Shown here piece after piece: positions 1 to 8,335 of a stretch of 64,000 nt of DNA. The translations under genes were made by a program, and so were the position numbers. The DNA is from Acidovorax kalamii (GTDB taxonomy: Bacteria; Pseudomonadota; Gammaproteobacteria; Burkholderiales; Burkholderiaceae_C): NCBI RefSeq assembly GCF_002245625.1, contig NZ_NOIG01000007.1, positions 27,454 through 91,453 on the forward strand, read 5' to 3'. The notes below the pieces were generated by a model. The model had not been told where the DNA came from and made no database searches. It worked only from the letters and a program-made list of their open reading frames with translations. Numbering within the stretch: the first letter of the stretch is position 1; every line of letters begins with the position of its first letter.

Positions 1-1
1 G

Positions 2-529
2 GCCCCGCCCGCGCAGGAGCCCATGTTCCTCGCGGCCTATTTCGTGTGCGCTGCGCTGTCCATCCCGCTGTGGCTGCGTGCCGTGGCGCGCTGGGGCCTG
101 GCGCGCACCTGGTTGTCGGGCATGCTGCTGGCGATTGCCGTGTTTGTGTGGACCGCGTTTCTGGGCGCGGGTGATGTGGTGCCGTTCCTCGTCGTCTGTG
201 CGCTGTCCGGCGTGGCCCTGGGCACCGACCTGGCCCTGCCCAGCGCCCTGCTGGCGGGCGTGATCGCCGCCGAGGGCGACAGCGGCCAGCACGAAGGCGC
301 CTACTTTGGCTGGTGGAACTTTGCCACCAAGCTCAACCTGGCTTTGGCCGCAGGCCTCGCGCTGCCCCTGCTGGGCTGTTGGGGCTACACCCCCGGCACA
401 CGCAGCGAAGAAGGCCTGCAGACCCTGAACTGGGCCTATGCCGTGCTGCCCTGCGTGCTCAAGCTGCTGGCAGCAGGGGCGCTGTATGGGCTGGTGCTCC
501 GGCCTGCACGCGGCCTGGCCAGCGCCTGA
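2..529 (+). CDS. MFS transporter, C-terminal part (5' end outside window)
   Basis: The frame is open from the first bases, so this is the 3' part of a longer gene. The 175 visible residues are mostly hydrophobic helices of a major facilitator. The GDSGQHEGAYFGWWNFATKLNLALAAG stretch, seen here around residues 93-112, resembles the loop and helix 10 of the MFS_2/GPH (glycoside-pentoside-hexuronide symporter) type. The substrate cannot be told. It leads directly into a DUF3833 lipoprotein, an SDR and an NTF2-like protein, a set often found beside cyclopropane-fatty-acid-synthase-type genes (from memory; those would lie upstream of the window). Confidence 0.8.
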   Translation, partial: APPAQEPMFLAAYFVCAALSIPLWLRAVARWGLARTWLSGMLLAIAVFVWTAFLGAGDVVPFLVVCALSGVALGTDLALPSALLAGVIAAEGDSGQHEGAYFGWWNFATKLNLALAAGLALPLLGCWGYTPGTRSEEGLQTLNWAYAVLPCVLKLLAAGALYGLVLRPARGLASA

Positions 530-549
530 TTTTTCAAGGGATGCCCAAT

Positions 550-1089
550 ATGCAAAGACGCCTTCTTCTCTCCGCCGCCGTGGCCACACCCGTGGCTCTG
601 TCTGGCTGCGCCAGCCAGAGCATTGACGGCTACGCCAGCGAAAAACCGGTGCTGGACCTGGCCCAGTATTTCAACGGCAAGATCGACGCCTACGGCATCT
701 TCCAGGACCGCAGCGGCCAGATCGTCAAACGCTTCACCGTGGTGATGGACTGCAGCTGGAAGGGCAACGAGGGCGTGCTGGACGAAGCCTTCACCTATTC
801 CGACGGCACCACACAGCGCCGCATCTGGCGCCTGACGAAACATGCCGACGGCCGATACACCGGCACCGCCGACGATGTGGTGGGCACTGCGGGCGGCCAG
901 ACGCGCGGCAACGCCTTCCGCTGGAACTACACGCTGGCCCTGCCCGTGGACGGCAAGGTCTACCACGTGGACCTGGACGACTGGATGTACCTCATCGACG
1001 ACCGCGTGATGCTCAACCGCGCGACCATGAGCAAGTTCGGCGTGCGTCTAGGCGAGATCACCCTGTCCTTCACCAAGCGCGCACCATGA
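550..1089 (+). CDS. DUF3833-family lipoprotein
   Basis: A protein of 179 aa. It opens with a lipoprotein signal peptide: two arginines after the start, a hydrophobic stretch, then a lipobox LSGC near residue 20. The start at 550 is preferred over the ATG at 541 because AAGGG at 536-540 is correctly spaced only for 550. The rest, with its WKGNEG and DDWMYLIDDRVMLNRA blocks, matches the DUF3833 family, whose function is not established. It overlaps the following SDR gene by 4 bases (ATGA), so the two are translationally coupled. Envelope location is inferred from the lipobox. Confidence 0.85.
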   Translation: MQRRLLLSAAVATPVALSGCASQSIDGYASEKPVLDLAQYFNGKIDAYGIFQDRSGQIVKRFTVVMDCSWKGNEGVLDEAFTYSDGTTQRRIWRLTKHADGRYTGTADDVVGTAGGQTRGNAFRWNYTLALPVDGKVYHVDLDDWMYLIDDRVMLNRATMSKFGVRLGEITLSFTKRAP

Positions 1090-1868
1090 AACTCAACCCA
1101 CCCTTGCGCGACTGGCAGGGCCGCCGGGCCTGGCTCATCGGGGCCAGCAGCGGCATTGGCCGGGCCACGGCGGCAGCGCTGCATGCGCGCGGCGCGCAGG
1201 TCATCGTCTCGGCCCGGAACAGCGATGCACTGAACGCCTTTGTGGTGCAGCACCCCGGCAGCACGGCGCTGGCTTTTGACACCGCCGAACCGGCCCAGGT
1301 GCAGGCCGCCTCCGCGCAGGTGCTGGCGGGTGGTGCACCCGACCTGGTGTGCTACTGCGCGGGTTACTACCGCGACATGCGCGCCACCGACTTCGATCTG
1401 GCCGTGATGCTGAGGCATGAGCAGATCAACTACAACGGCGCACTGCATGTGCTGGCCGCCGTGCTGCCCGCCATGCTCACTGCCGCCCAGGCGGGGCGCC
1501 CGGGCCATGTGAGCCTGATCAGCAGCGTGGCGGGGTTCCGGGGTCTGCCCAAGAGCTTGGCCTACGGCCCCACCAAGGCTGCGCTCATCAACCTGGCCGA
1601 GGCGCTGTACCTGGACCTGCACGACCTGGGCATGGGCGTGAGCGTGATCAACCCCGGCTTTGTGGCCACGCCGCTCACGGCGGGCAACGACTTCACCATG
1701 CCTGCGCTCATCTCCCCCGAAGCGGCAGCCGACGCCATCCTGCAGGGCTGGGCGCGGGGGCAGTTCGACATCCACTTCCCCAAGCGCTTCACGCGCGTGA
1801 TGAAGCTGCTGCGGCTGCTGCCGTATCGGTGGTACTTTCCTGCCGTCCGCAAGTTCACGGGACTCTGA
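1086..1868 (+). CDS. short-chain dehydrogenase/reductase (SDR)
   Basis: A 260-aa classical SDR. It has the nucleotide-binding motif GASSGIG at residues 19-25, a CAG motif at 91-93, catalytic Ser in the LISS segment (about 146-147), Tyr160 and Lys164 (YGPTK). Family knowledge predicts an NAD(P)H-dependent oxidoreductase; the substrate is unknown. It overlaps the DUF3833 gene by 4 bases and is 6 bases from the following NTF2-like gene, so it lies in one operon with the MFS carrier. The operon looks devoted to modification of a lipid or other hydrophobic compound, but that is inference. Confidence 0.9.
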   Translation: MKLNPPLRDWQGRRAWLIGASSGIGRATAAALHARGAQVIVSARNSDALNAFVVQHPGSTALAFDTAEPAQVQAASAQVLAGGAPDLVCYCAGYYRDMRATDFDLAVMLRHEQINYNGALHVLAAVLPAMLTAAQAGRPGHVSLISSVAGFRGLPKSLAYGPTKAALINLAEALYLDLHDLGMGVSVINPGFVATPLTAGNDFTMPALISPEAAADAILQGWARGQFDIHFPKRFTRVMKLLRLLPYRWYFPAVRKFTGL

Positions 1869-1874
1869 GTTTCC

Positions 1875-2330
1875 ATGCAGCCCCCTTACACCGCCCCCGC
1901 CACCGAAGAAGCCGTCACGCGCATCATTGCGTTCTTTGAAAACTTGTCGCCCGCCGACGTGGCGACCATCGGCCGGTTCTACGCGCCCCAGGCGCGCTTC
2001 AAGGACCCGTTCAACGAGGTGGTGGGCGTGCCCGCCATCCAGGGCATCTTTGCCCACATGTTCGAGGCACTGGAGCAGCCGCGTTTTGTGGTCACGGGCC
2101 GCGTGGTGCAGGGGCAGCAGTGCTTCTTGACCTGGGACTTCCTGTTCGCCTTCAAGGACTTCCACAAGGGCGTGACGCAGACCGTGCGCGGTGCCTCGCA
2201 CCTGGTGCTGGATGCCCAGGGCCAGGTGACCTTGCACCGCGATTACTGGGACGCGGCCGAAGAGTTGTATGAGAAGCTGCCGGTGGTGGGCGCGCTGATG
2301 CGCTGGCTCAAGAAACGCGCCAACAGTTGA
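1875..2330 (+). CDS. NTF2-like (SnoaL-type) protein
   Basis: A 151-aa protein with the NTF2/SnoaL fold pattern: an N-terminal helix, then FYAPQARFKDPFNEV, the usual cone-shaped-pocket signature, then alternating beta strands ending near DYWDAAEELYEKLPVVG. Members are small ligand-binding or isomerase-like proteins; no catalytic residues can be assigned here. It begins 6 bases after the SDR stop and is probably the last gene of the operon, since the next gene converges from the other strand 18 bases later. Confidence 0.8.
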   Translation: MQPPYTAPATEEAVTRIIAFFENLSPADVATIGRFYAPQARFKDPFNEVVGVPAIQGIFAHMFEALEQPRFVVTGRVVQGQQCFLTWDFLFAFKDFHKGVTQTVRGASHLVLDAQGQVTLHRDYWDAAEELYEKLPVVGALMRWLKKRANS

Positions 2331-2348
2331 TCGTTGGCGGATGGCGGA

Positions 2349-3254
2349 TCACGCCAGGGTTTTGATGCGCGGATGCCCCGGCAGCGGCACCGCGCGCTGC
2401 AGCACCCCTTCGGCCAGCCACAGTGCACTGTTCCACGCCCGCTGCGCCACGTAGGGCAGGGGCAGCTGCTGGTAGTCGTCGTTGAAGACCTCAAAGCTGT
2501 AGTCGCCCTGGTAGCCCATGCCGTCCAGCGTGCGCACCAGCTCGGCCAGGGCCTGGCTGTGCACGCCTTCGCCGGGGAACACGCGAAAGTGCCGCGCGGT
2601 CTCGATGCGCTCCTGCACCGTGCGGGTCTCCTGCCACATGAAGTCCGACAGCTGCACGAGGTAGATCTTCTCGGGGTCTACATCTTCCAGGGCCGAGAGC
2701 GGCGTGCTGGTGGCGAACTGGTGGTACGAGTCGATGGCCAACCCGAGGTTGGGGCAATCGGCCTGCTCTACGGCGGCCCAAGCCTGGTGCACCTCGTTGA
2801 TGTGGCGGCCCCACGAGAGTCCTTCAAACGCCACACGGATGCCGTGGGGCAGCGCCAGCAGGGCCAGCTTGCGCAGGTCGCGCGCAATGGCCTCGGCATC
2901 CGCCGTGGCGTGCGATGACGTGGAGCTGCAGGCCAGCAGCACGGGCGCGCCCAGGTCGCGCGCCATCAGGATCATCTGCTTGGCAATGTCCACCTTGTAG
3001 CTGTGCAGGTGGCCCGACAAGCCCTCGAAGTCGCGCAGCACCTGAAAGCCTGTGACGCGCAGGCCGCTGCTGCGCACCGCGTGCACGGCGGCCTCGATGC
3101 CCTGCGGGTGGCCCACGATATCGCGCGCGGCCAGCATGATCTGGCCAAAGCCGGCGGCTTTCACGGCGGCCAGCTTGGCCTCCAGTGGGCCCGCCAGGCT
3201 GATGGTGTCCATGCCGAAATCGGCGACGTTGCGTTGCATGGTGGATTGGCGCAT
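2349..3254 (-). CDS. 3-dehydroshikimate dehydratase-like TIM-barrel protein
   Basis: A 301-aa sugar-phosphate-isomerase/AP-endonuclease-2 TIM barrel. The metal-ligand pattern of 3-dehydroshikimate dehydratases (QuiC/AsbF type) is readable: Glu144 (AFEGL), Asp175 with His178 (IDSYH), Gln201 (VQLSD) and Glu255 (SFEVFN). The predicted reaction is 3-dehydroshikimate to protocatechuate. The start is supported by GGAGA 8-12 bases upstream. It is the last gene of the tetR-dctQMP-dehydrogenase-HPPD-like operon. In QuiC1/QsuB-like enzymes this barrel is fused to an HPPD-like domain; here that domain is the separate gene just upstream (16-base gap). A different isomerase role is possible, but the context favours hydroaromatic catabolism. 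Confidence 0.8.
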   Translation of the reverse strand: MRQSTMQRNVADFGMDTISLAGPLEAKLAAVKAAGFGQIMLAARDIVGHPQGIEAAVHAVRSSGLRVTGFQVLRDFEGLSGHLHSYKVDIAKQMILMARDLGAPVLLACSSTSSHATADAEAIARDLRKLALLALPHGIRVAFEGLSWGRHINEVHQAWAAVEQADCPNLGLAIDSYHQFATSTPLSALEDVDPEKIYLVQLSDFMWQETRTVQERIETARHFRVFPGEGVHSQALAELVRTLDGMGYQGDYSFEVFNDDYQQLPLPYVAQRAWNSALWLAEGVLQRAVPLPGHPRIKTLA

Positions 3255-3269
3255 GGGCGGTCTCCTGGC

Positions 3270-4169
3270 TCAGCGGGCGCTGCGCACCAGCTCGAAGCTG
3301 GGCGAGGCCGCATCGGCACGCGTCAATGCGCCGCGCGTGCCGGTGTGCACGCCCGTGGGCGATTCGACAAACTCCACACCGCGCGCACGCAGCGCCTGCA
3401 CCGTGGCCAGCACATCGGGTGTGCCAAAGGCCACGCGCTGCAGCAGCTCCTCTGGGTCGGCATCCAGCGCATCGACCAGCGGCTCGATCAGCTGCCAGTG
3501 CAGCGTGCCACAGGGGCTGGCCAGGATGCGGCCATGGGTGAGCACGCCAAACGACTGATCCGGCGCCAGCTCGGCAAAGCCGAACAGTTCGCTGTAGAAG
3601 TGGATCCAGTCCGCCCCCCGGCCCAGGCCGATGTACTGCACCACGCCAAACAGGTGCAGACCCTGCAGCGCGGGCGGGCGGGGGTTGACGGTGGGGATGG
3701 GCACAAAGTCCACGTCGTAGATCGAAAACTCCTTCCAGCGGTCCACAAAGTAGATGCGGCTCGCGCCCACGCCGTGGATGGCGGGGATGTTCAGCTCCAT
3801 CACCTCGACCTCGGTGTGCACGGCCCACGCGCCCAATTCCAGCACGCGGCGAAATGCTGCGGCCGCATTGCCCACGCGGAAGGCGATGGCGGCCAGCACC
3901 GGTGTTTCGGTGAGTGCGGGCGGCGCATGCACGCCGGTGCGTTCGGTGTCCTGGTGGGCGTTGACGATGATGTTCATGTCGCCCTGGCGGTACAGCAGCA
4001 CCTCGCGCGAGCGGTGGCGTGCCACGGGCTGAAAGCCCATGCGCTCCAGCGCCTGACCCAGCGCCTGCGGGCGGCTGGTGGCGTATTCGATGAACTCGAT
4101 GCCCTGCAGGCCCAGGGGGTTGGGCATGTCGCCCAGCGCTTCGCGGGTGGCCACCATCGGGGTGCTCAT
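3270..4169 (-). CDS. HPPD-like VOC-fold protein, stand-alone partner of the dehydratase
   Basis: A 299-aa protein with two vicinal-oxygen-chelate halves, related to 4-hydroxyphenylpyruvate dioxygenase. The first metal-ligand position (LHLFGVVQYIG) and the last (SFELV, Glu) can be recognised. The segment matching the second ligand reads LLQRVAF, where HPPDs have a QHVAF/QHIAF His, so that His appears to be Arg and a normal Fe site is doubtful. It lies between the shikimate-type dehydrogenase and the dehydratase-like barrel, with short gaps of 36 and 15 bases. Probably an accessory or structural partner of the dehydratase; a second enzymatic role cannot be excluded. Confidence 0.75.
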   Translation of the reverse strand: MSTPMVATREALGDMPNPLGLQGIEFIEYATSRPQALGQALERMGFQPVARHRSREVLLYRQGDMNIIVNAHQDTERTGVHAPPALTETPVLAAIAFRVGNAAAAFRRVLELGAWAVHTEVEVMELNIPAIHGVGASRIYFVDRWKEFSIYDVDFVPIPTVNPRPPALQGLHLFGVVQYIGLGRGADWIHFYSELFGFAELAPDQSFGVLTHGRILASPCGTLHWQLIEPLVDALDADPEELLQRVAFGTPDVLATVQALRARGVEFVESPTGVHTGTRGALTRADAASPSFELVRSAR

Positions 4170-4205
4170 GGGTTCAGTTCCTTGTGTTGTCGTGCACGGA
4201 AGGGG

Positions 4206-5069
4206 TCAGCGGGCGCTGCTGACCAGGCGGCGAAAATGCGCGTCCATGCGGGCGGCGTCGGGCGCCTCGCCAGTGAACAGCTCGAACGCGCCCACGGCCT
4301 GGCCCACGGCCATGCCACCGCCGTCCGACACCCGGCAGCCCAGCGCGCGTGCGGCCTGGACCAGGGCGGTGTCGAGCGGGAAGTAAACGACTTCGGACAC
4401 CCACATCGCGGGCCGCAGCAGGCCCACATCCAGCGGCAGGCCGGGCAGCTTGTCCATGCCCGTGGGCGTGGCGTGGATCAGCCCGGTGGCGTGGGCCATG
4501 GCCGAGCGGATTTCACCGGCCTCGGCGCGCGCGCCGTAAAGCGCATTCACGTCGGCCGCCAGTTGTGCGGCGCGTTCGGGTTGTGCATCCACGATGCTCA
4601 GGTGCTGTGCCCCCAGGCGCAGCACGGCATGCGCAATGGCGGCGCCTGCACCGCCCGCGCCCAGCAGCACCACGCGGCTGAGGTCGGCACCGGGCAGCGC
4701 GCGGGTGAAGCCCCAGGCCCAGCCCGATCCGTCGGTGTTGTGACCTACCAGTTTTCCGCCCTGGATGACCACGGTGTTCACGGCGCCCATGGCGCGCGCT
4801 TCTTCCGACAGGCTGTCGAGGTGCGGGATCACCGCCTGCTTGCAGGGGTAGGTCACATTGCAGCCTGCATAGCCCATGATGCGCGCCGCCGACAGCAGCG
4901 TGGGCAGTTGCTCGGGTGAAGACGCCGAGCGGTCCAGGTCGATGAGCTGGTAGTGCAGGCGCATGCCGTGGTGGCGCGCCTCTTCCTCGTGCAGGGCGGG
5001 CGACAGCGACTTCTGGATGCCGGCACCGATCAGCCCGATCAGCACCTTGCGGGGGCTAGTGGAAGACAT
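4206..5069 (-). CDS. shikimate/quinate dehydrogenase (AroE/QsuD-like)
   Basis: A 287-aa protein with the shikimate-dehydrogenase motifs: KSLSPALHE (substrate Ser pair), NVTYPCKQ (catalytic Lys), NTDGSGW (catalytic Asp) and GAGGAG for the dinucleotide. After the Rossmann glycines the second strand ends in VDAQPER, with an acidic residue where biosynthetic AroE has the NRT/R motif for NADP. This suggests NAD and a catabolic role, as in QsuD. An in-frame ATG at 5117 would add 16 residues; neither start has a clear Shine-Dalgarno. It follows dctP by 127 bases (79 from the alternative start) and precedes the dehydratase genes, so it probably oxidises imported shikimate or quinate. Confidence 0.85.
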   Translation of the reverse strand: MSSTSPRKVLIGLIGAGIQKSLSPALHEEEARHHGMRLHYQLIDLDRSASSPEQLPTLLSAARIMGYAGCNVTYPCKQAVIPHLDSLSEEARAMGAVNTVVIQGGKLVGHNTDGSGWAWGFTRALPGADLSRVVLLGAGGAGAAIAHAVLRLGAQHLSIVDAQPERAAQLAADVNALYGARAEAGEIRSAMAHATGLIHATPTGMDKLPGLPLDVGLLRPAMWVSEVVYFPLDTALVQAARALGCRVSDGGGMAVGQAVGAFELFTGEAPDAARMDAHFRRLVSSAR

Positions 5070-5196
5070 GGTGGAGGTAGTGGGGATGACCGGGGGATCG
5101 AGGAGCTGGAGGCTCATGGGGCGGGCGGGATGCGGGGTGGGCGCGCTGCCGGTGGGTGTGTTCACCGCCCGGCAGCACAGGGGTGGCGGCGGTGGC

Positions 5197-6201
5197 TTAC
5201 TTGCCGCCGCGCAGTTTTGCCAGCGTGGAATAGACCTCTTGCACGGTCTCGGCGCCGACCTTGTCGCTGTGTTTTTCAACCACGGGCTTGACCTTGGCGC
5301 GCAGCTTGTCCAGCTCGGCGGGCGAGAACTCGGACACCTGCATGCCTGCCTTCTTGAGGTCTTCCAGCGCCACGTTGGCCTGCACGCGCGACACACCGCG
5401 CTGGAAGGTGGTGGCCTCGGCCATGGCGTCGTTCAACGCCTTCTGGTCGGCGGGGTTGAGGCTGTCCCAGAACTTCTTGCTCACGATGACGGCCTGGGGG
5501 TTATACATGTGGCGCGTCACAGTGAGGTACTTCTGCACCTCGGCAAACTTGGACGACAGGATGGTGGAGAAAGGGTTCTCCTGGCCGTCCACGGCCTTTT
5601 GCTCCATGGCGGTGTACAGCTCGGGGAACGGCATGGGCACGGCATTGGCGCCCAGCGCGTTGAAGAGGTCGATGTAGATCGGCGACTGGATCACGCGGAT
5701 CTTCAGGCCCGCAATGTCCTCGGCCTTGGTGATGGGTTTCTTGCTGTTGGTGAGGTTGCGAAAACCCAGCTCCCAGTAGCCCAGGCCCACCAGGTTTTTG
5801 GCCTGCAGCTTGTCGAGCAGTTTCTTGCCGAAGGGGCCGTCGGTCACGGCATCGGCCTCTTGCGGCGTGGCGAACAGGAACGGGAAGTCGTAGATGCCGA
5901 ACTCTTTGGACTGCGCGGCCAGGATCCCCGCGTTCAGCACGGTCATCTCCACGGTGCCGCCCTGTAGGGCCGACACGGTCTGCAGGTCGCCGCCCAGCGT
6001 GCCGCCGGGGAAGAGCTTGACGGCAATGCGGCCGCCGGTCTTGGCGGCCACCAGGTCGGCGAACTTCTGTGCACCCTGGGCCTGCGGGTGGTCTTTTTGG
6101 TTCTGGAAGGCGAACTTGATGGTGCGTTCCTGGGCGTGTGCAGCGGGCAGCAGCGACGCGGCCACCAGGGCCGTGGCGAGCAAGGTTTTGAGCAGCTTCA
6201 T
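5197..6201 (-). CDS. dctP: TRAP transporter substrate-binding protein DctP
   Basis: A 334-aa periplasmic binding protein. It has a Sec signal peptide of about 23 residues ending AAHAQE. It then shows the DctP family blocks: GGTLGGDLQTVSALQGG, the conserved LKIRV...P segment with the carboxylate-binding Arg, and VDGQENPF. The start has a good GGAG Shine-Dalgarno. It sits directly downstream of dctM and dctQ. The ligand is predicted to be a hydroaromatic acid (quinate or shikimate) because the next three genes fit that catabolism; this is inference. Confidence 0.92.
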   Translation of the reverse strand: MKLLKTLLATALVAASLLPAAHAQERTIKFAFQNQKDHPQAQGAQKFADLVAAKTGGRIAVKLFPGGTLGGDLQTVSALQGGTVEMTVLNAGILAAQSKEFGIYDFPFLFATPQEADAVTDGPFGKKLLDKLQAKNLVGLGYWELGFRNLTNSKKPITKAEDIAGLKIRVIQSPIYIDLFNALGANAVPMPFPELYTAMEQKAVDGQENPFSTILSSKFAEVQKYLTVTRHMYNPQAVIVSKKFWDSLNPADQKALNDAMAEATTFQRGVSRVQANVALEDLKKAGMQVSEFSPAELDKLRAKVKPVVEKHSDKVGAETVQEVYSTLAKLRGGK

Positions 6202-6263
6202 GGAAATGTCTCCTTGGGTTCTTGGGGCGGACAAAAAAAGGGGCGAGAAACCTTGGGTGCGGT

Positions 6264-7544
6264 TCAGCCACCCAGCCAGCGCAGCGGCACGGTGACGATG
6301 GAAGGGAACAGCACCAGCAGGAACATCACGGCCAGCTGGGCCAGCATGAAGGGCATGACACCGCGGGTGACCTGCGACATCGAGATGCGGCCGACACCCG
6401 CCACCACGTTGAGCACCGTGCCCACGGGCGGGGTGATGAGCCCGATGGCGTTGTTGATGATGAAGAGCACGCCGAAGTACACCGGGTCGATGCCTGCGGC
6501 CTTGACCACTGGCATCAGCACGGGCGTAAGGATCAGGATGGTCGGCGTCATGTCCATGGCCGTGCCCACCACCATGACCAGCAGCATGATGGCGATCAGT
6601 AGCAGCGTTGGGTTGCCCATGAAGGGCTCCAGCATGCCGATGACCTTGGAGGGCAGGTCGGCCACGGTGATCAGCCAGGCGGACACCATGGCGGCAGCCA
6701 CCAGGAACATCACCACCGCGCTGGTGCGGGCCGAGGCGCGGAAGATGTCGGCCAGTTGGTGCCAGCTCAGCTCGCGGTAGACCACCATGGACACGAACAG
6801 CGCATACACGGCGGCCACCACGGCGGCTTCGGTGGGGGTGAAGACACCCATGCGCAGCCCCACCAGGATGATGATGGGCAGGCCCAGCGCCCACACGGCC
6901 TCTCGCAGGGCCACGGCCAGTTCGGCACGGGTGGCCCGCTTGGGGGGCGCCACATCCTCGCGCCGCACCAGCCACCACCAGGTGAGGGCCAGCGCCACCC
7001 CCAGCAGGATGCCGGGAACAATACCGGCCAGAAACAGCTTGCTGATAGACACGTTGGCCGCCACGCCAAAGATCACGAAACCGATGGACGGCGGGATCAC
7101 CGGGGCGATGATGCCGGCGGACGCGATGAGCCCGGCCGAGCGTTCCTTGTTGTGGCCCGCAGCCACCATCATGGGCAGCAATAAAGAGGCCAGCGCTGCA
7201 GCATCGGCCACGGCCGAGCCCGACACGGCGGCCAGGATCACCGCCGCCATGATGGCCACATAGCCGAGGCCGCCGGGCACATGGCCGACCAGCGTGAGCG
7301 CCAGCTTCACGATGCGCTTGGACAGGCCGCCCACATTCATGATCTCGCCCGCCAGCATGAAGAAGGGCACGGCCAGCAGCGGAAAGCTGTCGGCGCCGTT
7401 GATCACGTTCTGCGCCAGGATCTGCGCATCGAACAGGTCCAGGTGCCACATCAGCGCCACGCCGCTGATGAGCAGCGCAAACGCGATGGGAATGCCGATC
7501 GCCATGGCGAGCAGCAGGGAGCCGAGGAAGATGGTGACGGTCAT
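6264..7544 (-). CDS. dctM: TRAP transporter large permease DctM
   Basis: A 426-aa integral membrane protein of about 12 hydrophobic segments, the normal size for DctM. Typical elements are PFFMLAGEIMN near residue 60, SGSAVADAAALA near 110, IPPSIGFVIFG near 155 and NNAIGLITPPVG near 370. It forms the sodium-coupled transport channel with the small subunit DctQ. It lies 23 bases downstream of dctQ and 62 bases upstream of dctP. Confidence 0.94.
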   Translation of the reverse strand: MTVTIFLGSLLLAMAIGIPIAFALLISGVALMWHLDLFDAQILAQNVINGADSFPLLAVPFFMLAGEIMNVGGLSKRIVKLALTLVGHVPGGLGYVAIMAAVILAAVSGSAVADAAALASLLLPMMVAAGHNKERSAGLIASAGIIAPVIPPSIGFVIFGVAANVSISKLFLAGIVPGILLGVALALTWWWLVRREDVAPPKRATRAELAVALREAVWALGLPIIILVGLRMGVFTPTEAAVVAAVYALFVSMVVYRELSWHQLADIFRASARTSAVVMFLVAAAMVSAWLITVADLPSKVIGMLEPFMGNPTLLLIAIMLLVMVVGTAMDMTPTILILTPVLMPVVKAAGIDPVYFGVLFIINNAIGLITPPVGTVLNVVAGVGRISMSQVTRGVMPFMLAQLAVMFLLVLFPSIVTVPLRWLGG

Positions 7545-7567
7545 GGTGGAGTGCCTGTGCGGAGGGG

Positions 7568-8155
7568 TCAGGGGCGGCGGCTGCCGGGCGCTTCGTGGGA
7601 TGTTTCGGCGCCCGCAGGGCGGTGCGCCAGGGCCGCCAGTTCTTCGCTTTCCTGCACCATGACCAGCTCATGCTCCGCCAGCGGAACGAACAGGGTGCGC
7701 AGCAGGTCGTGCAGCAGAATGGCCATGCCCGACCCGCCCATCAGCACGCCGCTGGCGTAGAAGATGCCCACCGAGGCGCCGGTCACGGGCGCTTCGGTTT
7801 CCCAGTTGATGAGCATCTGAGCCCAGCTGCCACTCAGCAGCAACCACGACACATACAGCATGGCGATCTGAGCCAGCACCAGGCAGGCCTTCTTGCCCAC
7901 GGCGGGCAGGCGCGACACCAGCGCATCCGTGCCCAGGTGGCCGTGTTCGCGCAGCGCCACCACGGCGCCCATGAAGGTCAGCCACACAAACAGCCAGCGC
8001 GAGAGTTCTTCCGACACCGTGATGCCGGAGTTCAGGGTGTAGCGCAGCACCACATTGCCAAACACCAGCACCACCATCACCGCCAGACACAGGCCGGACA
8101 GTACATCCAGCACGCGGGTGTATCCCCGCAGCACGCGGTCGGCCAGTGCAAACAT
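7568..8155 (-). CDS. dctQ: TRAP transporter small permease DctQ
   Basis: A 195-aa protein with four predicted transmembrane segments and the DctQ signature: NVVLRYTLNSGITVSEELSRW, followed by FMGAVVALREHGHLG. It is the first gene of the transport operon. CTGGAG just upstream of the start is a good ribosome site. The C-terminal 35 residues after the last helix are hydrophilic and variable. The 180-base leader upstream holds a palindrome suited to the TetR regulator encoded next door. Confidence 0.92.
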   Translation of the reverse strand: MFALADRVLRGYTRVLDVLSGLCLAVMVVLVFGNVVLRYTLNSGITVSEELSRWLFVWLTFMGAVVALREHGHLGTDALVSRLPAVGKKACLVLAQIAMLYVSWLLLSGSWAQMLINWETEAPVTGASVGIFYASGVLMGGSGMAILLHDLLRTLFVPLAEHELVMVQESEELAALAHRPAGAETSHEAPGSRRP

Positions 8156-8196
8156 GGTGTCTCCAGTCGTTGTATTGAAACGCTGAAAGAATTTTG

Positions 8197-8212
8197 TACG
8201 AACTGGTTAGTA
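8197..8212. promoter_or_regulatory. candidate TetR operator
   Basis: The 16-base sequence TACGAACTGGTTAGTA is an imperfect palindrome, with 12 of 16 positions symmetric (TAC-AAC/GTT-GTA arms). It lies 42 bases upstream of the dctQ start and downstream of the tetR stop. Its form resembles the AACyrGTT-type operators of many TetR repressors. Function is inferred from position and symmetry only. Confidence 0.5.
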
Positions 8213-8335
8213 TTTGATCTAGGTGCAAACCCTGCATGGTTTGTCATGGCAGGACGCAGCCATGCACGGCGCGCGCCCAGGGTGCCGATGAGGAGCTTTT
8301 TGGCGCGGGACCGGGGTGTGCCCGGGCCGGGAGGG

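Noticed and set aside
3003..4919. A 638-codon open frame on the plus strand across the catabolic genes
   Set aside because: Same kind of shadow; the minus-strand genes have clear motifs, ribosome sites and operon spacing.
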